Of a stretch of DNA of 48,920 bases, positions 1 to 9,368 are shown piece after piece. A program made the translations under genes and the position numbers. Where the stretch lies: the NCBI GenBank assembly GCA_021323335.1, contig JAJTCN010000017.1:1-48920 (forward strand), in the 5' to 3' direction. The notes under the pieces are model-generated. The model did not search any database and was not told the origin of the DNA. It worked only from the letters and a program-made list of their open reading frames with translations. The stretch is from Ramlibacter sp. Its GTDB lineage: Bacteria > Pseudomonadota > Gammaproteobacteria > Burkholderiales > Burkholderiaceae_C. Within the stretch, counting starts at the first letter, position 1, and each line of letters opens with the position of its first letter.

Positions 1-355
<355 letters not shown>

Positions 356-359
<4 letters not shown>

Positions 360-1336
360 GTGCGCCTCCTTTGCCACAGGCCCTTGAGTCGGTCCAGCAA
401 GGAGATCATTCCCCCCGGCAGGAACAGCACCAGCAGGATGATGATGATCCCCATCCACAGGTGCCACTTGTCGGCGAAGTCGGAGAGCACTTGTTGGAGC
501 AGCACGAAGGTGAACGCTCCGATCACGCCGCCCCACAACTGGCCCATCCCGCCCAGGATGAGGATCAGCAGCCCGTCGGCCGACTGGTGCCAGGACAGCA
601 TCTCGGGATTGACGCTGCTGTTCAACACGGCGAACAGATAGCCCGCCAGGCCGGCGAACGCCCCCGAAATGGTGAAGGCGGCCAGCTTGTACCGGAACAC
701 GGGAAAGCCGATCGCCTCCATGCGGTGCTCGTTCTCGCGGATACCCTGGAGCGCCCGGCCCAGCGGCGAGCGCAGGAGCAGCGCCATGAAGACCAGCAGC
801 GCGATCAGTGCCAGCAGCACGAAGTAGTAAAGCGTGTTGGTGTCGCTCAGTTCGAACGGCACCCACTCGCCGATGGCGGCCGACGGCTTGCCGCGCAGGT
901 TGAGGCCGTCGGAGCTGCCGCCCAGCGCCTCGACGTCATGGAAGAAGAAATAGAAGATCTGGGCGAAGGCCAGCGTGACCATGATGAAGAACATGCCCCG
1001 CGTGCGCAGCACGAGCAGGCCCACCAGGAACGAAGCGGCCGCCGTGACGGCCATGGCGACCGGCATGGTGAGCCAGAGGCTTTCGGTCAGGCGGTATTTG
1101 GTGCCCAGTAGGGCGAGGACATAGCCGCCGAGGCCGAACCAGGCGGCATGGCCGAAGCTGATCAAGCCCGTATAGCCCAGCAGCAGGTCGAGGCTGACGG
1201 CGAAGATCGACAGGATCATCACGCGCGTGACCATCTCCGTGTAGAACTCCTGCTCGAAGAAGGGGAAGGCGGCCAGCACCAGCACGAACAAGGTGACGAT
1301 GACGGCGCGCGTCGGGGAGGTGATGAGCGATCTCAT
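356..1336 (-). CDS. livM: LivM-type branched-chain ABC transporter permease
   Basis: Inner-membrane permease of about 326 residues with a run of hydrophobic helices. It carries the family signature around LLLGYTGLISFGHAAWFGLGG near residues 53-73 and the ATPase-contact loop GIRENEHRMEAIGFPVFRYK in the second half. An upstream in-frame ATG at 1363 exists, but the ATG at 1336 overlaps the livH stop by 4 bp and is preferred. It would pair with LivH to form the translocation channel, with LivG as ATPase. Its length is normal and it appears intact, unlike its partner LivH. Operon context suggests import of the substrate handled by the upstream P450 and dehydrogenases. Confidence 0.9.
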
Positions 1337-2048
1337 GCCTTGAACAGCCCTTCGGGGCGCCACAGCAGGATGGCGGCCATGACGACATAGATGGAGATGC
1401 CCGCGTAATCGGGGATGAAGACCTTGCCGAACGTGTCGGCGAAGGCAATGAGCAGCGAGGCGAGCAGCGCGCCCCAGACCGAACCGATGCCGCCGACGAT
1501 GACGACGACGAAGCTCACGATCAGCACCTGGGTTCCCATCCCGGGCGATACGGTGGATGCCGGGGCGTTGATCATCCCGGCGAAGGCCGCCAGGCCGACT
1601 CCCAGGGCGAACACCAGCCGGTACAGCAGGTTGATGTTGATGCCCAGCAACTGCACCATGTCACGATTGGAAGGGCACGGAGAAATCGAGCCAGGCCGGG
1701 ACCGGTACGGAGTACACCTCGTCGCCCACCAGCATGCTGCGCAGGTCGTCGAACACCAGGATGAGCCCGTACGTCAGCAGCACCTGTTGCAGGTGATTGC
1801 GGCGGCTCCAGCACCGCCCCGAGCGCGACGCTCAGGGCGACGCCGATCAGGATGGTGAGGAGCAGGTTCCCGGTGAGTGCGGACAGGCTGAACGCGAGAT
1901 AGGCGCCCATCATGTAGAAACTGCCGTGCGCCAGGTTGATCACGCCCATCACCCCGAAGATCAGGGTGAGTCCGCTGGCCACCAGGAACAGCAGGAGGCC
2001 GTACTGGGCGGCATTCAGGGTCTGGATCAGGATGAGGGCGGGGTCCAT
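1333..2048 (-). pseudogene. livH: livH, branched-chain ABC permease broken by two internal deletions/frame changes
   Basis: The reading runs normally from the ATG at 2048 (MDPALILIQTLNAAQYG..., then LIFGVMGVINLAHGSFYMMGAY, a LivH hallmark) to about base 1805. The family sequence then continues in a second frame (HLQQVLLTYGLILVFDD... to about 1670) and again in a third frame from NRDMVQLLGINI at about 1670 to the stop at 1333. At each switch, family residues are also missing: by comparison with ordinary LivH, roughly 9 at the first junction and about 45 at the second. The whole locus is 716 bp, against about 870 for an intact gene. No single frame yields a functional permease. It could be true decay or an assembly/consensus error; neighbours livK, livM and livG look healthy. 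Confidence 0.85.
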
Positions 2049-2076
2049 CGTGCGTTCAGGAGTTGCCGGGGGGGCC

Positions 2077-3246
2077 TTACGGCTTGCAATCCGGGGCGGG
2101 ATCGGCCAGGTTCTGCACGACCACCTCCGTCATGACGTTCTCGCTGCCGCGGGCCACGCGCGCGTAGAAGTTCTGCACCGGGTTGTGCGACTTGGAAAAA
2201 CTCAGCGGGCCGCGCGGGCTGTCCAACCTGGCGTTCTCCATGGCCTTGATCAATTCGGCCTTCTTCTTCGTGTCGCCGTTCACGGCCTTCAGGCCGACGT
2301 CGTACAGCTGCGCGGAGTCGTAGCCCTGCACCGCGAAGAGGTTCGGCGCCTTGCCGTAGGCCTTGACATGGGCTGCGATGAAGGCTTCGTTCCTGGGGCT
2401 CTTCAGGCCGTCCGCGTAGTGCAGCGCGGTCTGGAGTCCCTGCGCGGCGTCTCCTTGCGCTGCCAGCGTGCCTTCGGTGATGAAGGCGCCGTACAGGGGG
2501 ATGCTGTCCTTCAGGCCGGCAGCAGCGTAGTCCTTGACGAACTTGACCTGGCCGGCGCCGGCGACGAACGCATAGGCGGCATCGGGTTTGATGGTGGCCA
2601 GCTCGGTCAGCAGCGGCTGGAACTCCACGCCGGGGAAGGGCAGGCTCAGGTCCTTGAGCACCTTGCCGCCGCCCTTCTCGAAGCCCTGGCGGAAGCCCTG
2701 GACCGATTCGTCGCCGGCCGCGTACTTCCAGCTGATGGTCACGGCCGTCTTGTGCTTCTTTGCCGCGAGCAGCCCGGAGGCGTATCCCGGCTGCCAGTTG
2801 CTGAACGAGGTTCGGAACACGTAGGGCGAGCACATGGCGCCGGTGATCTCACCGGCGCCGGCGTTCGGCACGATCAGGATGGTCTTGGTCTCGCGGGCCA
2901 CCTTGGCCATGGTCAGCGCCACGCCCGAGTGGATGGTGCCCACCAGCACGTCGACCTTGTCGCGCTTGACGAGCTTGTTGGCGTTCTCGTTCGCCTTGGA
3001 CGGGTCGGACTCGTCATCCAGAGTGATGTACTCCACGGTCCGTCCGCCCAGCTTGCCGCCCTGCTGCTGCACGTACAGCTTGAAGCCGTCGACGGTCCAC
3101 TTGCCGAGGTCCGCGAACGTGCCCGAGCTGGGCAGCATCAGGCCGACCTTGACGGGGTCGGCCGCATGGGCGGTGGCGCCCGCCGCGGCCAGCGTCAGGG
3201 CGGCGGCTGCCCGTGCCCAGGTGGTGGGGGAAAAGCTTGCGTGCAT
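2077..3246 (-). CDS. Periplasmic substrate-binding protein of a Liv-type ABC importer
   Basis: A 389-residue secreted binding protein (peripla_BP_6, type I fold). A signal peptide is visible at residues 1-28 (MHASFSPTTWARAAAALTL...AHA), followed by DPVKVGLMLPSSGTFADLG, the normal mature N-terminus. The ATG at 3246 follows AAGGAG at a proper distance; an ATG seven codons upstream lies before that site and is rejected. The gene lies between the aldehyde dehydrogenase and the livH remnant, so it delivers ligand to the LivHMG membrane complex. Relatives bind amino acids, amides or aromatic acids. Linkage to a CYP199-like P450 favours an aromatic or aliphatic carboxylate, but nothing in the sequence fixes the ligand. 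Confidence 0.88.
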   Translation of the reverse strand: MHASFSPTTWARAAAALTLAAAGATAHAADPVKVGLMLPSSGTFADLGKWTVDGFKLYVQQQGGKLGGRTVEYITLDDESDPSKANENANKLVKRDKVDVLVGTIHSGVALTMAKVARETKTILIVPNAGAGEITGAMCSPYVFRTSFSNWQPGYASGLLAAKKHKTAVTISWKYAAGDESVQGFRQGFEKGGGKVLKDLSLPFPGVEFQPLLTELATIKPDAAYAFVAGAGQVKFVKDYAAAGLKDSIPLYGAFITEGTLAAQGDAAQGLQTALHYADGLKSPRNEAFIAAHVKAYGKAPNLFAVQGYDSAQLYDVGLKAVNGDTKKKAELIKAMENARLDSPRGPLSFSKSHNPVQNFYARVARGSENVMTEVVVQNLADPAPDCKP

Positions 3247-3314
3247 CGATGTCTCCTTTGATTTCATTGGCGAAAGGCAGGCGGTGCCGAGGGGCACCTT
3301 CCCGGGAAAACCGC

Positions 3315-4781
3315 TCAGGGAACGAGCGAGGACTGCGAAACGAACTTGGTGGCGAGATAGCCGTCGAAGGTCTCGGTGCCGCCTTCGCTGCCCAAGCCGC
3401 TTTCCTTCACGCCGCCCAGCGGCGTTTCCGGCAGCGCCAGGCCGAAGTGATTGATGCTGACCATGCCGGCCTCGAGCCGGTTGCTCACGTGATGGGCCGT
3501 GGCCAGCGAATTCGTGAACACGTACGAGGCCAGGCCGTAGGGCAGCGCATTGGCGCGGGCCAGCGCCTCGTCGGTGCTCCGGAAGCGGGTGACCGGCACC
3601 ACGGGCCCGAAGGGTTCTTCCGTCATCAGTCGGGCGTCGTCGGGCAGTCCGGTGACGATGGTCGGCGGGAAGAAGTAGCCTTCGCCCGCCAGCCGCTCTC
3701 CGCCGCACAGCACCGCCGCGCCGCGCGCGCGAGCATCGGCCACCAGCGATCGCATCGCGTCCACGCGTCGCAGGTGCGCCAGCGGGCCCATCTGGGTGTC
3801 CTGCGCCAGCCCGTCGCCCACCTTGAGCCCGGCATAGATGCCGGCGAAAGCATCGACGAAAAGGTCGTGGACGCTTTCGTGCACGAAGAACCGGCTGGGC
3901 GCCATGCAGACCTGGCCGGCGTTGCGGGTCTTGGTGCGAGCGAGGAAGCGCGCAGCAGCTTCGACTTCGGCGTCTTCGAAGACCAACACCGGCGAGTGGC
4001 CGCCTAGCTCCATCGTCATGCGCTTCATCTGGGCCCCGGCCAGCGCGGCCAGGCCCTTGCCGACCGCGGTGGAGCCGGTGAAGGAGATCTTGCGCACGAC
4101 GGGCGAGGCGATGAGCTGGCTGGAGATGTCCGCCGGCACGCCCCATACGATGTTGAAGCAGCCGGCGGGCAGGCCGGCGTCGTGGAAGATGCGCGCCAGT
4201 GCCACCACCGCGCTCGGCGAGTCCTCCGGACCCTTCAGGATCAGCGTGCTCCCCGCGCCGAGAGCCGCCACCGCCTTGCGCAGCGCCTGGTTGAACGGGA
4301 AGTTCCACGGGGTGAAGGCGGCGCAGACGCCGACGGGTTCGCGGATCACCAGCTGGCGCACGGTCTCCGTGCGTGGCGGGATCACACGGCCGTAGATGCG
4401 CCGGCATTCCTCGGCATGCCACTCCGCGTGCTCGACGCACGTAGCCATTTCCTGCAGCGCCTCTGCCAGCGGCTTGCCCTGGTCCAGGGTCATGTTGCGG
4501 GCGATCGCCGGAGCGCGTTCGCGGATCAGTTCTGCCACTCGGCGCAGGATCTTCGAACGTTCCAGGGGCGAGCTGAAGCGCCAGGACTGGAAGGCCTTGC
4601 CGGCGGCAGCCAGGGCGCGGCCGACGTCCTCGGTGGTGGCATGCGGCAATCGCGCAAAGGCGACCCCGGTCGCCGGGTTGACCACGTCCTGCTCGCGGCG
4701 GCCGCCGGCCTGGATGAACTCGCCGTCGATGTAGAGGGCCAGCTGCTCGTAGGGCGGCAGGATGGGAGTGTGGGCGTCCAT
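3315..4781 (-). CDS. NAD(P)-dependent aldehyde dehydrogenase
   Basis: A 488-residue soluble ALDH. The fold is complete: [10 protein letters not shown] near 157-166 with the oxyanion Asn160, KGPEDSP near 183-189, FTGSTAVG at the nucleotide site near 234-241, general base Glu258 in MELGGHSP, and catalytic Cys292 in NAGQVCMAP. The closest general look is the succinate-semialdehyde/glycolaldehyde/aromatic aldehyde dehydrogenase group. It starts 14 bp after the SDR stop, in the same operon as the P450. It would oxidise the aldehyde made by the SDR to a carboxylic acid, for example a benzylic aldehyde to an acid. The substrate is inferred only from operon order. Confidence 0.88.
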   Translation of the reverse strand: MDAHTPILPPYEQLALYIDGEFIQAGGRREQDVVNPATGVAFARLPHATTEDVGRALAAAGKAFQSWRFSSPLERSKILRRVAELIRERAPAIARNMTLDQGKPLAEALQEMATCVEHAEWHAEECRRIYGRVIPPRTETVRQLVIREPVGVCAAFTPWNFPFNQALRKAVAALGAGSTLILKGPEDSPSAVVALARIFHDAGLPAGCFNIVWGVPADISSQLIASPVVRKISFTGSTAVGKGLAALAGAQMKRMTMELGGHSPVLVFEDAEVEAAARFLARTKTRNAGQVCMAPSRFFVHESVHDLFVDAFAGIYAGLKVGDGLAQDTQMGPLAHLRRVDAMRSLVADARARGAAVLCGGERLAGEGYFFPPTIVTGLPDDARLMTEEPFGPVVPVTRFRSTDEALARANALPYGLASYVFTNSLATAHHVSNRLEAGMVSINHFGLALPETPLGGVKESGLGSEGGTETFDGYLATKFVSQSSLVP

Positions 4782-4795
4782 GGAAACCGCGGCGT

Positions 4796-5554
4796 TCAGA
4801 GAAACACGCCGCCGCCGTCGATGGCAAGGGTCTGGCCGGTGACGAAGCTGGCGCCGTCGCTGACGAGGTACGCCAGGGCACCCACCAGGTCCGCCGGCAG
4901 CTGGTCGCGCTGTATGCAGCGGCCGGTGGTGCGGGCGTTGTCGCCGATCCGGTTCTGCAGGTCCGACTGCAGCACGCCGTCGCTCAACGTGAAGCCGGGG
5001 GCGATGGCGTTCACCGTGATGCGGTCCTTGGCGAGTTCGCGCGCCAGCGAACGGGTGAAGGCGATCACCGCGCCCTTGCTGGCGACGTAGTGCGCCATGT
5101 TGGGCGGCCCCTTGATCGGCACGGTGGAGGCGATGTTCACCAGGCGCCCGCGGCCGCTGGCCCGCAGCGCCGGCAGCACGGCCTTGGCGCAGTTGAAGGG
5201 CCCGAGGGTGTTCACTTCCATGACCCGCATCCATTCCTGGTTGCTGATCTGGTCGAAGGGCTTGAGTGCCAGCGTGGTGAACAGCCCCGCGTTGTTGACC
5301 AGGCAATCGATCCCGCCGAATTCGGCCTGTGCGGCAGCGGCCATTTCGGCGACGTCCCGCTCGCTGACCACGTCGGCCTGCGTGCCGATGGCCTGATACC
5401 CGGCGTTGCGGAGACGGCCGGCCGCCTCGTCGGCGCCACGCAGGTCGGCGATGACGATGCGGTGGCCCAGCTGCGCGAGGTGTTCGCAGAACGCATAACC
5501 GATGCCGCTCGCGCCGCCGGTGACGATGATGGTCTTGGGTTGTTCGGAGATCAT
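4796..5554 (-). CDS. Short-chain dehydrogenase/reductase (SDR), probable alcohol dehydrogenase
   Basis: A classical SDR of about 252 residues. The Rossmann motif TGGASGIG is near residues 12-19, NNAG near 87-90, the catalytic Ser in NIAST, and the catalytic Tyr156 and Lys160 in HYVASK. The ATG at 5554 is preceded by AGGA; an in-frame ATG at 5566 is possible. The C-terminus ([16 protein letters not shown]) is that of the FabG-like/classical group. It sits between ferredoxin reductase and ALDH, so the simplest role is oxidation of the alcohol produced by the P450 to an aldehyde with NAD(P)+. The family call is firm; the substrate is inference. Confidence 0.88.
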   Translation of the reverse strand: MISEQPKTIIVTGGASGIGYAFCEHLAQLGHRIVIADLRGADEAAGRLRNAGYQAIGTQADVVSERDVAEMAAAAQAEFGGIDCLVNNAGLFTTLALKPFDQISNQEWMRVMEVNTLGPFNCAKAVLPALRASGRGRLVNIASTVPIKGPPNMAHYVASKGAVIAFTRSLARELAKDRITVNAIAPGFTLSDGVLQSDLQNRIGDNARTTGRCIQRDQLPADLVGALAYLVSDGASFVTGQTLAIDGGGVFL

Positions 5555-5571
5555 GGAAGTCCTCATGTGGT

Positions 5572-6798
5572 TCAGGGGGCCAGCAGCGTGGTGAGCTTCA
5601 GGCTGGTGTCAGCGACCTGCCCGGGAGTGACGGGCGTGCCGGCGGCCAGGAACTTGCGAGTGGCCATGTGGTCGGCAGCGCTGTTGATCGATTCCACGGC
5701 GGTCAGCCGCCCGGCGCGGAAGCGGAACACGGAAAACTTTCCGGAGGCCGGGTCGCCCCGCAGCACAGCGCTGTCGCCGGCTTCGGCCACGCCCGCAATC
5801 TGCAGGCGGTTGTCGCCCTGGTCGCTCCAGAACCAGGGCACCTTCGCATAGGGTTCGCCCCTTCCGGCAAGGCGGGCGGCAACGCAACGGGCCTGGTCCA
5901 CGGCGTTCTGCACGGATTCCAGCCGCACCGGCGCTGCGGACCATGCAGCGGGGTAGCGGGCACAGTCACCGATGGCGGAAATGGCGGGGTCGGCGGTCCG
6001 CAGGTGCGCGTCGACCACGATGCCGTCATGTACCGGCAGGCCGGCCTCGCGCGCGAGTTCCACATTGGGTTCGACGCCGACGCCGACCACCACCAGGTCG
6101 GCCTCGAAGTCGTCGCTGCGGCTGGTCTGCACGTGGGTGACCCTGCCCTCACTGCCGGTGAACGCGACGACGCCGGTGTCGAAACTGAATTGCACCCCTC
6201 GTCTTGCTTGGGCACTGGCGAGGTAGGCGGAGACTTCGGCCGAGACGCAGCGCTTGAGGACGCGATCGGCAAACTCGATCACCCGCACGTCCAAGCCCAT
6301 GTCGGCGCCCATGGCGGCGACTTCCAGTCCGATGAAGCCGCCGCCCACGACCACCAGTCGTCGCACTCGCGGCAGCAGGTCCTGAATGGCTTCGGCGTCG
6401 GAACGACTGCGCAGGGGCAGGATGCCAGGGAGGCCCGTGCCCGGAACAGTGGGAATGCGTGCCCGCGCCCCGGTGGCCAACACCAGGTGCTCGTACGCGA
6501 GCCAGGCACCGGAGGCCAAGCCGACACGTCGCGCCGCGCGATCGACGCTCGTGACGCGCTCCGGCGCCAGCAAGGCTATGCCTTGTTCGGCGTAGAAGGC
6601 GGGAGGGCGCAACTCGATGTGCTGTGCTTGGGCCTTTCCAGCCAGGAAGCCCTTGGACAGCGGCGGGCGCTGGTAAGGCAGGCCGGGCTCATCGCCGATC
6701 AGCGTGATGCTGCCTTGGTACCCCTCCTCGCGCAGCGAGGAGGCGACCTGGAAGCCGCCCTGTCCGCCGCCGACCACGATGACGCCTGCCTGGACCAT
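5572..6798 (-). CDS. FAD/NADH-dependent ferredoxin reductase of a class I P450 system
   Basis: A 408-residue flavoprotein of the putidaredoxin/rhodocoxin reductase type. It has an N-terminal FAD Rossmann motif ([18 protein letters not shown], about residues 6-23), [12 protein letters not shown], the ATGARARIP motif, a second NAD-binding [11 protein letters not shown], and the FAD motif with AIGDCARYP. The C-terminal domain carries [15 protein letters not shown], as in oxygenase-coupled reductases. It begins 5 bp after the ferredoxin stop. It takes electrons from NADH to the adjacent [2Fe-2S] ferredoxin, which feeds the P450. The BFD-type and glutathione-reductase-like alternatives are excluded by these motifs. 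Confidence 0.92.
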   Translation of the reverse strand: MVQAGVIVVGGGQGGFQVASSLREEGYQGSITLIGDEPGLPYQRPPLSKGFLAGKAQAQHIELRPPAFYAEQGIALLAPERVTSVDRAARRVGLASGAWLAYEHLVLATGARARIPTVPGTGLPGILPLRSRSDAEAIQDLLPRVRRLVVVGGGFIGLEVAAMGADMGLDVRVIEFADRVLKRCVSAEVSAYLASAQARRGVQFSFDTGVVAFTGSEGRVTHVQTSRSDDFEADLVVVGVGVEPNVELAREAGLPVHDGIVVDAHLRTADPAISAIGDCARYPAAWSAAPVRLESVQNAVDQARCVAARLAGRGEPYAKVPWFWSDQGDNRLQIAGVAEAGDSAVLRGDPASGKFSVFRFRAGRLTAVESINSAADHMATRKFLAAGTPVTPGQVADTSLKLTTLLAP

Positions 6799-6803
6799 CT
6801 CGT

Positions 6804-7127
6804 TCAGACCTGGTGCGAAGGGATATGGACCACGATCTCGTCCACCCCCGGCTCCAGCACCAGTTGGCAGCTCAGGCGGCTGTGTTGGCGGCGGCCGCTG
6901 GCAGCGCTGTCCAGCATCTCGTTTTCGACTTCGCTGACAGGCGCCACGGCGGAGAGGCTGGCCTCGTCGAGGTAGACGTGGCAGGTGGCGCACATCGCCG
7001 CGCCGCCGCACTCGGCGACGATGCCCGGGATGTTGTTCGCAACGGCGGTCAGCATGACGGTCGCGCCGGGATTGGCGGCAATGGAGCGGCGGGCGCCGTC
7101 CGGCTGGACGTACGTGATCTGGGGCAT
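6804..7127 (-). CDS. [2Fe-2S] ferredoxin, putidaredoxin-like P450 redox partner
   Basis: A 107-residue vertebrate-adrenodoxin-type ferredoxin. Its cluster ligands are Cys40, Cys46, Cys49 and Cys87, spaced C-x5-C-x2-C-x37-C. The ECGGAAMCATCHVYLDE stretch and the C-terminal SRLSCQLVLEPGVDEIVVHIP are diagnostic of the putidaredoxin/palustrisredoxin group rather than plant-type ferredoxins. The start ATG at 7127 follows an AGAGG site. It lies between the P450 and its reductase, the normal order for a class I bacterial P450 electron chain. It acts in the cytoplasm. Confidence 0.93.
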   Translation of the reverse strand: MPQITYVQPDGARRSIAANPGATVMLTAVANNIPGIVAECGGAAMCATCHVYLDEASLSAVAPVSEVENEMLDSAASGRRQHSRLSCQLVLEPGVDEIVVHIPSHQV

Positions 7128-7188
7128 GGACGCCTCTGGAACGAGAGTGGTGGGAGAGGAAACCGGGTAGCGCTGCGCTGTCGCGCGC

Positions 7189-8415
7189 TCAGGCGGCCGT
7201 GACGCTGACGGGCATGCTGGTGTAGCCGCGCACCGAGTTGTTGTAGTGGATGACCGGCGGGCCTTCGAGGTGGATCTGCCTGACCCGCTTGGCCAGGGCG
7301 GTCAGGACGATCTCGCCCTCCAGGCGCGCGATCATCTGCCCGGCGCAGCCATGGATGCCCGTGCCGAAGGCGAGGTTGCCGGCCGCACGGCGGCCGACGT
7401 CGAACTTGTCGGCGGTCTCGCCCCAGCGGCGCGGATCGCGGTTGGCAGATCCGATGAAGACGCAGATCTTCTGCTCGTTCCCCATGGGGACGCCGGCGAC
7501 CTCGACTGCCCGGGTGGTGGTGCGGTAGAAGGAGTGAAAGGTACTTTCGTAGCGCAGCACTTCCTCGAGCGCCTGCCGTGCCGATGCGGGGTTCGCATGC
7601 ACCAGGGCCCATTGGTCGGGGTGGCGCGAGAAGGACAGGATGGCGTTGCACAGCGTGAACACCGTCGTGTCGAGGCCGGCGGAGAGCAGGGTGCGCACCA
7701 GCATCGGCGCTTCTTCAGGGGCCAGCAGGCCCTCGTCGGCGGCCTTGTACAACTGCGCGCCGAAGCCATCCGGAGTCAGGTTCTCGCGCTTGCATACCTC
7801 GGCGATCCAGTCGGAGGCGCCGTCCTGCAGCCGGGCGAAGCAGGCCTTGAAGCGCTCGTTCACCGGGCCGAACGCGTTGAACACCATGTCGCCGTAGGGC
7901 AGCAGGTACTTCTCGCGTCCTTCGGACGGGATGCCGACCGCGTCGGCGAACACCTTGAGCGGGTAGGCCTCGCACAGGTCTTCGACGGCGTCGAAGCGGC
8001 CCTTCTCCAGGACGCGGTCCACCAGCAGTTCGGCCTGGCGCTCGAAGATGGGGCGCAGCTTGTTGATGTTGGCCGGCGCCAGCAGGCCCCCAACGACCTT
8101 GCGGGTGCGGGCGTGCATGGGCGGATCGACTTCCAGGATGATGCTCGGCTTGCGCCACGCCTCCGTCGTATGGAAGTTGGCCAGGCCGACTCCCGCGCTC
8201 GAACAGAAGGTCACCGGATCGCGCAGGACCGCATCGATCTCGGAATGACGCGCGATGCCGTAGGCGTCGTAGCGGCTCAGGTAGAACACCGGCCCAAGCT
8301 CCCGCAGCATCTCGTAGTGCGGATAGGGGTCGTCGAGGACCTCGTCCGCGTACGGATCGAAGTCGGTGACGGGGGCATTCACCTCGCGGCGTTCTACCGT
8401 CTGCGCGCTGGTCAT
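7189..8415 (-). CDS. Cytochrome P450, CYP199-like (probable para-substituted benzoate oxidase)
   Basis: A 408-residue soluble bacterial P450. The I-helix oxygen-activation motif AGLDTT is at 246-251, the K-helix ExxR at Glu285-Arg288, and the heme loop FGTGIHGCAG has proximal Cys357. Beyond generic motifs, CSSAGVGLANF near 71-81, LEVDPPMHARTR, the NAFGPVNE stretch, LLSAGLDTTV and FIGSANRDPRRW closely recall CYP199A enzymes of Rhodopseudomonas palustris. Those demethylate 4-methoxybenzoate and oxidise other para-substituted benzoates. This match is from memory, not an alignment run here. First gene of the catabolic operon; an AAGGAA site precedes the ATG. It is divergent from an IclR regulator. 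Confidence 0.88.
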   Translation of the reverse strand: MTSAQTVERREVNAPVTDFDPYADEVLDDPYPHYEMLRELGPVFYLSRYDAYGIARHSEIDAVLRDPVTFCSSAGVGLANFHTTEAWRKPSIILEVDPPMHARTRKVVGGLLAPANINKLRPIFERQAELLVDRVLEKGRFDAVEDLCEAYPLKVFADAVGIPSEGREKYLLPYGDMVFNAFGPVNERFKACFARLQDGASDWIAEVCKRENLTPDGFGAQLYKAADEGLLAPEEAPMLVRTLLSAGLDTTVFTLCNAILSFSRHPDQWALVHANPASARQALEEVLRYESTFHSFYRTTTRAVEVAGVPMGNEQKICVFIGSANRDPRRWGETADKFDVGRRAAGNLAFGTGIHGCAGQMIARLEGEIVLTALAKRVRQIHLEGPPVIHYNNSVRGYTSMPVSVTAA

Positions 8416-8483
8416 TGGTCCATTCCTTGTCTCGTCGGCAACGCCTTTGTTGGGCGAGGGCGAAGCGAAGTCTCGTTGCAGTT

Positions 8484-8513
8484 TTGACCTGGGTCAATGA
8501 TTTCGGATATATT
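8484..8513 (+). promoter_or_regulatory. Sigma70-like promoter for the iclR-type gene, with a TTGACC inverted repeat over the -35
   Basis: TTGACC at 8484-8489, an 18-bp spacer, then TATATT at 8508-8513 make a good -35/-10 pair reading toward the regulator at 8600. The -35 is half of TTGACCTGGGTCAA (8484-8497), a 6+2+6 inverted repeat that also offers a TTGACC hexamer to the opposite strand, toward the P450 operon. No convincing minus-strand -10 is seen at 17 bp, so the divergent promoter is not placed. Confidence 0.6.
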
Positions 8514-8528
8514 GTTCGCATATCGAAC
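8514..8528. promoter_or_regulatory. IclR-family operator, GTTCG-N5-CGAAC
   Basis: GTTCGCATATCGAAC is a perfect 5-bp inverted repeat with a 5-bp spacer. It starts immediately after the -10 hexamer and covers the expected transcription start of the regulator gene. Its form matches the GTTCG-rich 15-mers bound by aromatic-pathway IclR proteins such as PcaR. It is the obvious site for autoregulation and for control of the divergent P450 operon. Confidence 0.65.
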
Positions 8529-8599
8529 TAATGGATCGAAAGATGGCCGCGGTTTTCGACACAGCACAGGACGGGAAGAAAGAGGAGAAGGAGTACGTG

Positions 8600-9331
8600 A
8601 TGGGGCTCGAAAAGGGCCTGGCCATCATCGAAGCCTTCGGCATCAGCAAGGGCCCGCTGACCCTGACGCACGCGGCCGAGATCACGGGGCACACCAAGGC
8701 CGCGGTGCGGCGCAGCCTGTTGACGCTGTGCAAGCTGGGCTATGCGCAGCAGGATGGCCGGCTCTTCAAGCTGGCGCCTCGTTCGCTGCGGCTTGGGCAT
8801 GCATACGTCGCTTCCGACCCTCTGACGAAGGTTGCCCAGCCCATCCTCGAGATGACCAGCGAACTGACGCGCGAGTCGGCTTCCATCGCGGTGCTGGACT
8901 CGCAGGACGCGGTGTTCGTGGCCCGTTCCACCCACAGGCGCAGCCTGTCCAGCGGGTTGGGCGTCGGCGCGCGGTTGCCCGCCTACTGCAGTGCGACGGG
9001 ACGGGTGCTGCTGTCGGAACTGCCACCCGCGGACGTCGAGTTCATGTTGAACCGGATGGCGCGCCCGGCCCTCACGCCGCACACCTGCACAGACGTCCGC
9101 GAGATCATGAGACAGGTGGCCCTGGTGCGCGCCCACGGGTATGCGCTGGGCGACCAGGAACTGGAAATCGGACTGCGGTCGATCGCCGTGCCCATCCGCA
9201 ACGGCCGCGGCGAGCTGATCGCGGCCATGAGCCTGTCGGTGGCTACCAGTCGCATGACGCGCGAGCAAGTGGTCGAGAAACTGCTCCCGGAGATGGAAAC
9301 GGCGCGGCGCAACTTCGCCTCGCTGCTCTGA
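8600..9331 (+). CDS. IclR-family transcriptional regulator of the P450 operon
   Basis: About 243 residues. An N-terminal winged helix-turn-helix (GLEKGLAIIEAFG...LTLTHAAEITGHTKAAVRRSLLTL) is followed by the IclR ligand-binding domain (LGVGARLPAYCSATGRVLLSEL...; ELEIGLRSIAVPIRNGRGELIAAMSLS). An open frame extends to an ATG at 8531, but that codon lies 2 bp from the operator with no ribosome site. The ATG at 8600 has a strong AGGAGAAGGAG upstream, so I chose it. It is divergent from the P450 operon. IclR proteins of aromatic pathways respond to the pathway substrate; the effector here would be an aromatic acid by inference. Confidence 0.9.
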   Translation: MGLEKGLAIIEAFGISKGPLTLTHAAEITGHTKAAVRRSLLTLCKLGYAQQDGRLFKLAPRSLRLGHAYVASDPLTKVAQPILEMTSELTRESASIAVLDSQDAVFVARSTHRRSLSSGLGVGARLPAYCSATGRVLLSELPPADVEFMLNRMARPALTPHTCTDVREIMRQVALVRAHGYALGDQELEIGLRSIAVPIRNGRGELIAAMSLSVATSRMTREQVVEKLLPEMETARRNFASLL

Positions 9332-9368
9332 GCGCGGACGCCATGGGCGCCTTGGCATCGACCATTGA

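Noticed and set aside
8531..8599. Upstream ATG at 8531 as start of the first IclR gene
   Set aside because: It lies 2 bp from the operator at the expected transcript start and has no ribosome site, whereas 8600 has a strong one and gives the family N-terminus.
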